DNA from: Agapetus fuscipes
Lineage: Eukaryota; Arthropoda; Insecta; Trichoptera; Glossosomatidae
NCBI GenBank assembly: GCA_951799405.1
Contig: OX637353.1
Location: forward strand, 13,330,001-13,394,000
Length of the DNA stretch: 64,000 bases
Direction of reading: 5' to 3'
The translations under genes were made by a program, and so were the position numbers. Numbering within the stretch: the stretch's first letter is position 1; every line of letters begins with the position of its first letter. The notes beneath the pieces are model-generated. The model saw nothing but the letters and a program-made list of their open reading frames with translations, did no database searches and was not told where the DNA came from. Shown here one piece after another: positions 61,393 through 64,000 of this stretch.

Positions 61393-61619
61393 TTCTTAGA
61401 CATTTTAGTCGTCAGTTAAGCACACGCTTTGACAAACTAATGATGCATTTGTATGAAGGCCTGTCAATCCAAGATGGCCGCAAGTGAACAGCTGATTTGT
61501 CTTCATACAAATATTACAAAATTCGGTAGGTGAGAACGACCGTGCTGATGAAACTTCCAGCCCAGGTACCATTAGTTTGTCAAAGCGTGGGCTCAATCGA
61601 CGACTAAAATGCCTAAGAA
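61393..61619. mobile_element. TA-site MITE (family M)
   Basis: 227 bp. TIR TTCTTAGACATTTTAGTCG continues through CGCTTTGACAAACTAATG and is mirrored at the right (CATTAGTTTGTCAAAGCG, CGACTAAAATGCCTAAGAA). TA flanks both sides (61391-61392, 61620-61621), fitting Tc1/mariner-type targeting. No coding region. 61622-62029 is unassigned apart from a SINE C edge at 61915-61950. Confidence 0.75.
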
Positions 61620-62029
61620 TAGCCCCGTAAGGGTTTTGTGTTGCATCCCCAATGCAATTATATGTATGAGCTTGTTTGCATTTTTATCTTTAAAATCTGA
61701 CGAGAGACTTACAATGTTGGAAAGGGATAATTTTCATTTCTTGCTTTTATCCATACCATGCATCAAAGGTTTTTTTTTAAATATTGAATAGGATGTTTTT
61801 AATTGATGGTTGTATGTTACTTATAAATAGATTAAACATTGATATTTCATAATTTTGTATTTTTTCAGCTTTATTGAAAAATGAAGATTTTTACCAAATA
61901 AAAAAACCAATACTAAGCTGCACATGTAGAGTAACTTATTGCCGCGTTTTCCTTGCATGTGTCGAAGACTTATTTATTTTTATAGGTTGGTTCTATAGAT
62001 AGGTTGGGATTTTTATACGAACAGAATTC

Positions 62030-62270
62030 CTTGACTTATAGGTTGGTATGAGGCTGACCATTCATACTGTAAAAATGGTTCACTTTGCCAATGTCACCCC
62101 TGTTTCAGGGAAAGTTGTGGGGCTTATGTTCATTTGAGGTTTGGATTTTATTTGTAAGTACGCATTCAGCATTTGTGAGCGCGAACTACACGTGTTGGTT
62201 TGTGGGCATACATCTGAGAGCTTTAAATGAATATATCCTAGCAACTTAGATTAATGATTATAGATTATAG
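62030..62270 (+). repeat. Family A repeat
   Basis: From TTCCTTGACTTATAGGTTGG to CTAGCAACTTAGATTAATGA, with ~14 bp deleted after the hairpin. Same subgroup as 1666. Confidence 0.8.
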
Positions 62271-62273
62271 ATG

Positions 62274-62503
62274 GGTAAAAGAGCCGGCTTTATGTCAACC
62301 ACTTCAGTTGAAATTGGGGGTTCCCCAGCTCCTGAGGGGGCTGATACCTATTTCTGGTGAAGGCTGAGTAAGCGTTGCCGGTATTTCATTTTGGGTGGAG
62401 AAAACACTGAAACGGGAAATCTTTCTGACACCCTCGGTGAGATTCGAACTTAACCTCTCGGCATGGAATGCTAGCACTCTAGCAACTGAGCTAGCGACTG
62501 GAC
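62274..62503 (-). mobile_element. SINE C copy, near full length
   Basis: GAGCCGGCTTTATGTCAACC, CACTTCAGTTGAAATTGGGG and ACTGAAACGGGAAATC, then the inverted head with CCTCGGTGAGATTCGAACTT and GCAACTGAGCTAGCGACTGG. Confidence 0.78.
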
Positions 62504-63216
62504 CTTGTTTTCTTGTTTTTTATTTACCATTCTTTGTTTTGTTTTAAAAAGTAAATCCTGTATAAATAAAAAAAGGCACCAAACACAACGCACGGTAAAC
62601 GACAGATTGAACCAAAATGTATGGCGGAGGTAAGGACGACGTAAGAACTTCATAAAAAAAATCCTGTTTTGATTTTTGTCCAAAAATAGGTATAGCCTTC
62701 TCTCATATCGACGATTAAAAGGCGTTTTGGACAAAAATGAGTTATGAATGTTATCCTTCTTTAATAAAAATCGCTCTTTCTAATGCGCTAACTCCTATAG
62801 CTTTACGATGATTTTTGTTGTTGTTTATGCCCAAACAAACAACTGCTTTGTTTCTGCTGCATGGTTTTGGTGCAACCTACAAAATGTTGGCCTTTTTTAT
62901 CCTAAAGGCGCTTGTGACATAAAAAAAATCGTAAAACATCGTACAAGCACATTATAGGAATGGTAATAAATGTCGTTTATTTTTTAAATTTTAGAGCTGT
63001 TTCGGTTTAAACGATTTGATAAAAAATAAAAAGTTATACCATTGTTTTTCCATCTCAAACTTCAAACTGCTGCCCTGAACAATATAGTTTTTGTCGCTTA
63101 TGCCCTATTACCTTTTAACCGTCTATATGATTCCATGTTTTCCCAGTTTGACCCAAACGCAACTATTACCATTTTGGTAATTTGTATTTTGTTTGTTAAC
63201 AACCATTAACATAAGA
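62504..63216. other. Unassigned sequence
   Basis: Nothing recognised. The minus-strand open stretch 62471-62734 overlaps the SINE and is not supported as a gene. Confidence 0.4.
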
Positions 63217-63720
63217 GTTTTAGGCTTACACGGCCGGCTGATGATGCTGAAGTGATGTTTTCCAGGATCTGTTGCCATGGTCTATGGGAGCTGGAGCTTC
63301 CGTACGTTTCGCTCATTTCTACGATGGGCTTCTTCAGCGTGATGTATGATGATGATGATACTCTTGATGAGAACTGTGATGTAAGTGTGTGTACATGAGG
63401 GTTTATATGAAAACGGAAGAAGACCAATAAATAATACAGGGGGCGATGAAATGTAGAAAAAAACATAATATATGTAATTTCTCTTATATTCATAGTTTCG
63501 CAATGCAATTCATAGATGGTGCTTTTAAAACGACAAACGCTGTAGAAGCAAGATGGTAGACATATAAACCCTCAGTGTTCACACAGGACATCACAGTTCT
63601 CATCAAGATCATCTTACTTCACGCTGAAGAAGCCTATCGTAGAAATGGGCGAAACGCACGAAAGCTCCAGCTCCCACAGACCACGGCAACAGATCCTGAA
63701 AAACATCACTTTAGCATTAC
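63217..63720. mobile_element. Penelope-type palindromic element
   Basis: The left arm (63225-63383, minus orientation) and right arm (63588-63715) are inverted copies sharing ACATCACAGTTCTCATCAAG, GCTGAAGAAGCCNATCGTAG and CAACAGATCCTGNAAAACAT. The outer GGCTTACACGGCCGGC resembles that of the 8100 element. The 200 bp between the arms has no coding sequence. The right arm lacks the outer ~15 bp. Confidence 0.6.
63624..63660 (+). ncRNA. Hammerhead-like core in the 63.6 kb arm
   Basis: CTGAAGA (63624-63630), one spare A, stem II GCCTAT (63632-63637) pairing with ATGGGC (63645-63650, one G-U), then GAAA (63651-63654). The inverted left arm (63303-63340) has GCCCAT with ATGAGC, one mismatch. Stem III is not evident. 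Confidence 0.33.
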
Positions 63721-64000
63721 CATTAACATGTCTTGTCTATTTATTGCTTTTTTCTTTTACAACTTATCGCACGTTTAATAATAAAGAGCAATAACTCAAA
63801 AAACATGAATGTTGGGAAATCACGTTTGAAGTTCAGACAGCCAGTACAACTTGTATGGGATGAAAAAGGCGGCCGATGTTTTATCTCGGTCATATTCGTC
63901 CAAATTGAACGGCTGCTGCATCCTACCTATTCTTCTTGCATTGTTCTTGCGTTTTATTACAAAATCTCAATTTCCCCAATTTTCGAGTTATTTCTCTTTA
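63721..64000. other. Unassigned sequence to the window end
   Basis: No gene or repeat recognised. Confidence 0.4.

Noticed and set aside
62471..62734. 87-codon minus-strand open frame
   Set aside because: It overlaps the SINE C head, has no recognised domain and shows no splice context.

Overview
This is an A+T-rich stretch of animal nuclear DNA with no convincing complete host gene. Almost everything that can be recognised is a mobile element or its debris. The mix is arthropod-like: LINEs ending in (TTAGAT)n or (CAGTTA)n, two tRNA-derived SINE families, Penelope-like elements (PLEs) with a GIY-YIG endonuclease end, an LTR retrotransposon, and hAT-like, Harbinger-like, TTAA-target and other terminal-inverted-repeat (TIR) elements. 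Short words such as GTAGGTACCTAC recall insect genomes, but neither species nor order can be fixed from the sequence.

Repeat names used here. Family A: a ~250 bp unit starting TTCCTTGACTTATAGGTTGG and ending CTTTGCAACTTAGATT plus TTAGAT-type repeats; about 40 full or partial copies. It is also the 3' end of LINE-A. LINE-B: a related LINE with a (CAGTTA)n-type tail. SINE B and SINE C: two tRNA-headed SINEs. Family F: palindromic elements built from degenerate GACAAAACATCAC-type units. Family I: a ~255 bp MITE with 4 bp target duplications. Family K: palindromic elements in TTAA sites.

Layout. 0-9.5 kb: family A/LINE-A fragments, one F, one I, a PLE palindrome and a LINE-B copy split by SINE C. 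9.56-12.08 kb: a Harbinger-like MITE carrying a 2,278 bp hAT-like element. 12-17 kb: SINEs and an F element holding a captured reverse-transcriptase fragment plus later A and SINE insertions. 17.5-19.2 and 22.8-25.2 kb: the two longest LINE copies, each stopped by an in-frame TAA. 25-31 kb: family A copies, a second large F, and a TIR element containing a TTAA element and an I copy. 32.0-33.7 kb: a TIR element with a PLE nested inside. 34.4-36.4 kb: two degenerate repeat clusters around a G+C-rich patch. 36.85-42.96 kb: a young, structurally complete but non-autonomous LTR retrotransposon (1.89 kb LTRs, gag only, minus strand). 43.4-48.5 kb: LINE-B on the minus strand and LINE-A inside a SINE B. 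49.8-53.2 kb: an I copy, a 1,016 bp hAT-like element inside LINE-A, and a 673 bp TTAA palindrome. 53-64 kb: SINEs, family A, a Harbinger-like MITE, one possible chemoreceptor exon, a TA-site MITE and a PLE palindrome.

The clearest information is the nesting order and the exact insertion boundaries, several confirmed by target-site duplications. The most unusual signal is a hammerhead-like core (TGANGA, one spare base, stem II, GAAA) recurring in otherwise unlike Penelope-type repeats. All identities were made by reading; no alignments or searches were run.
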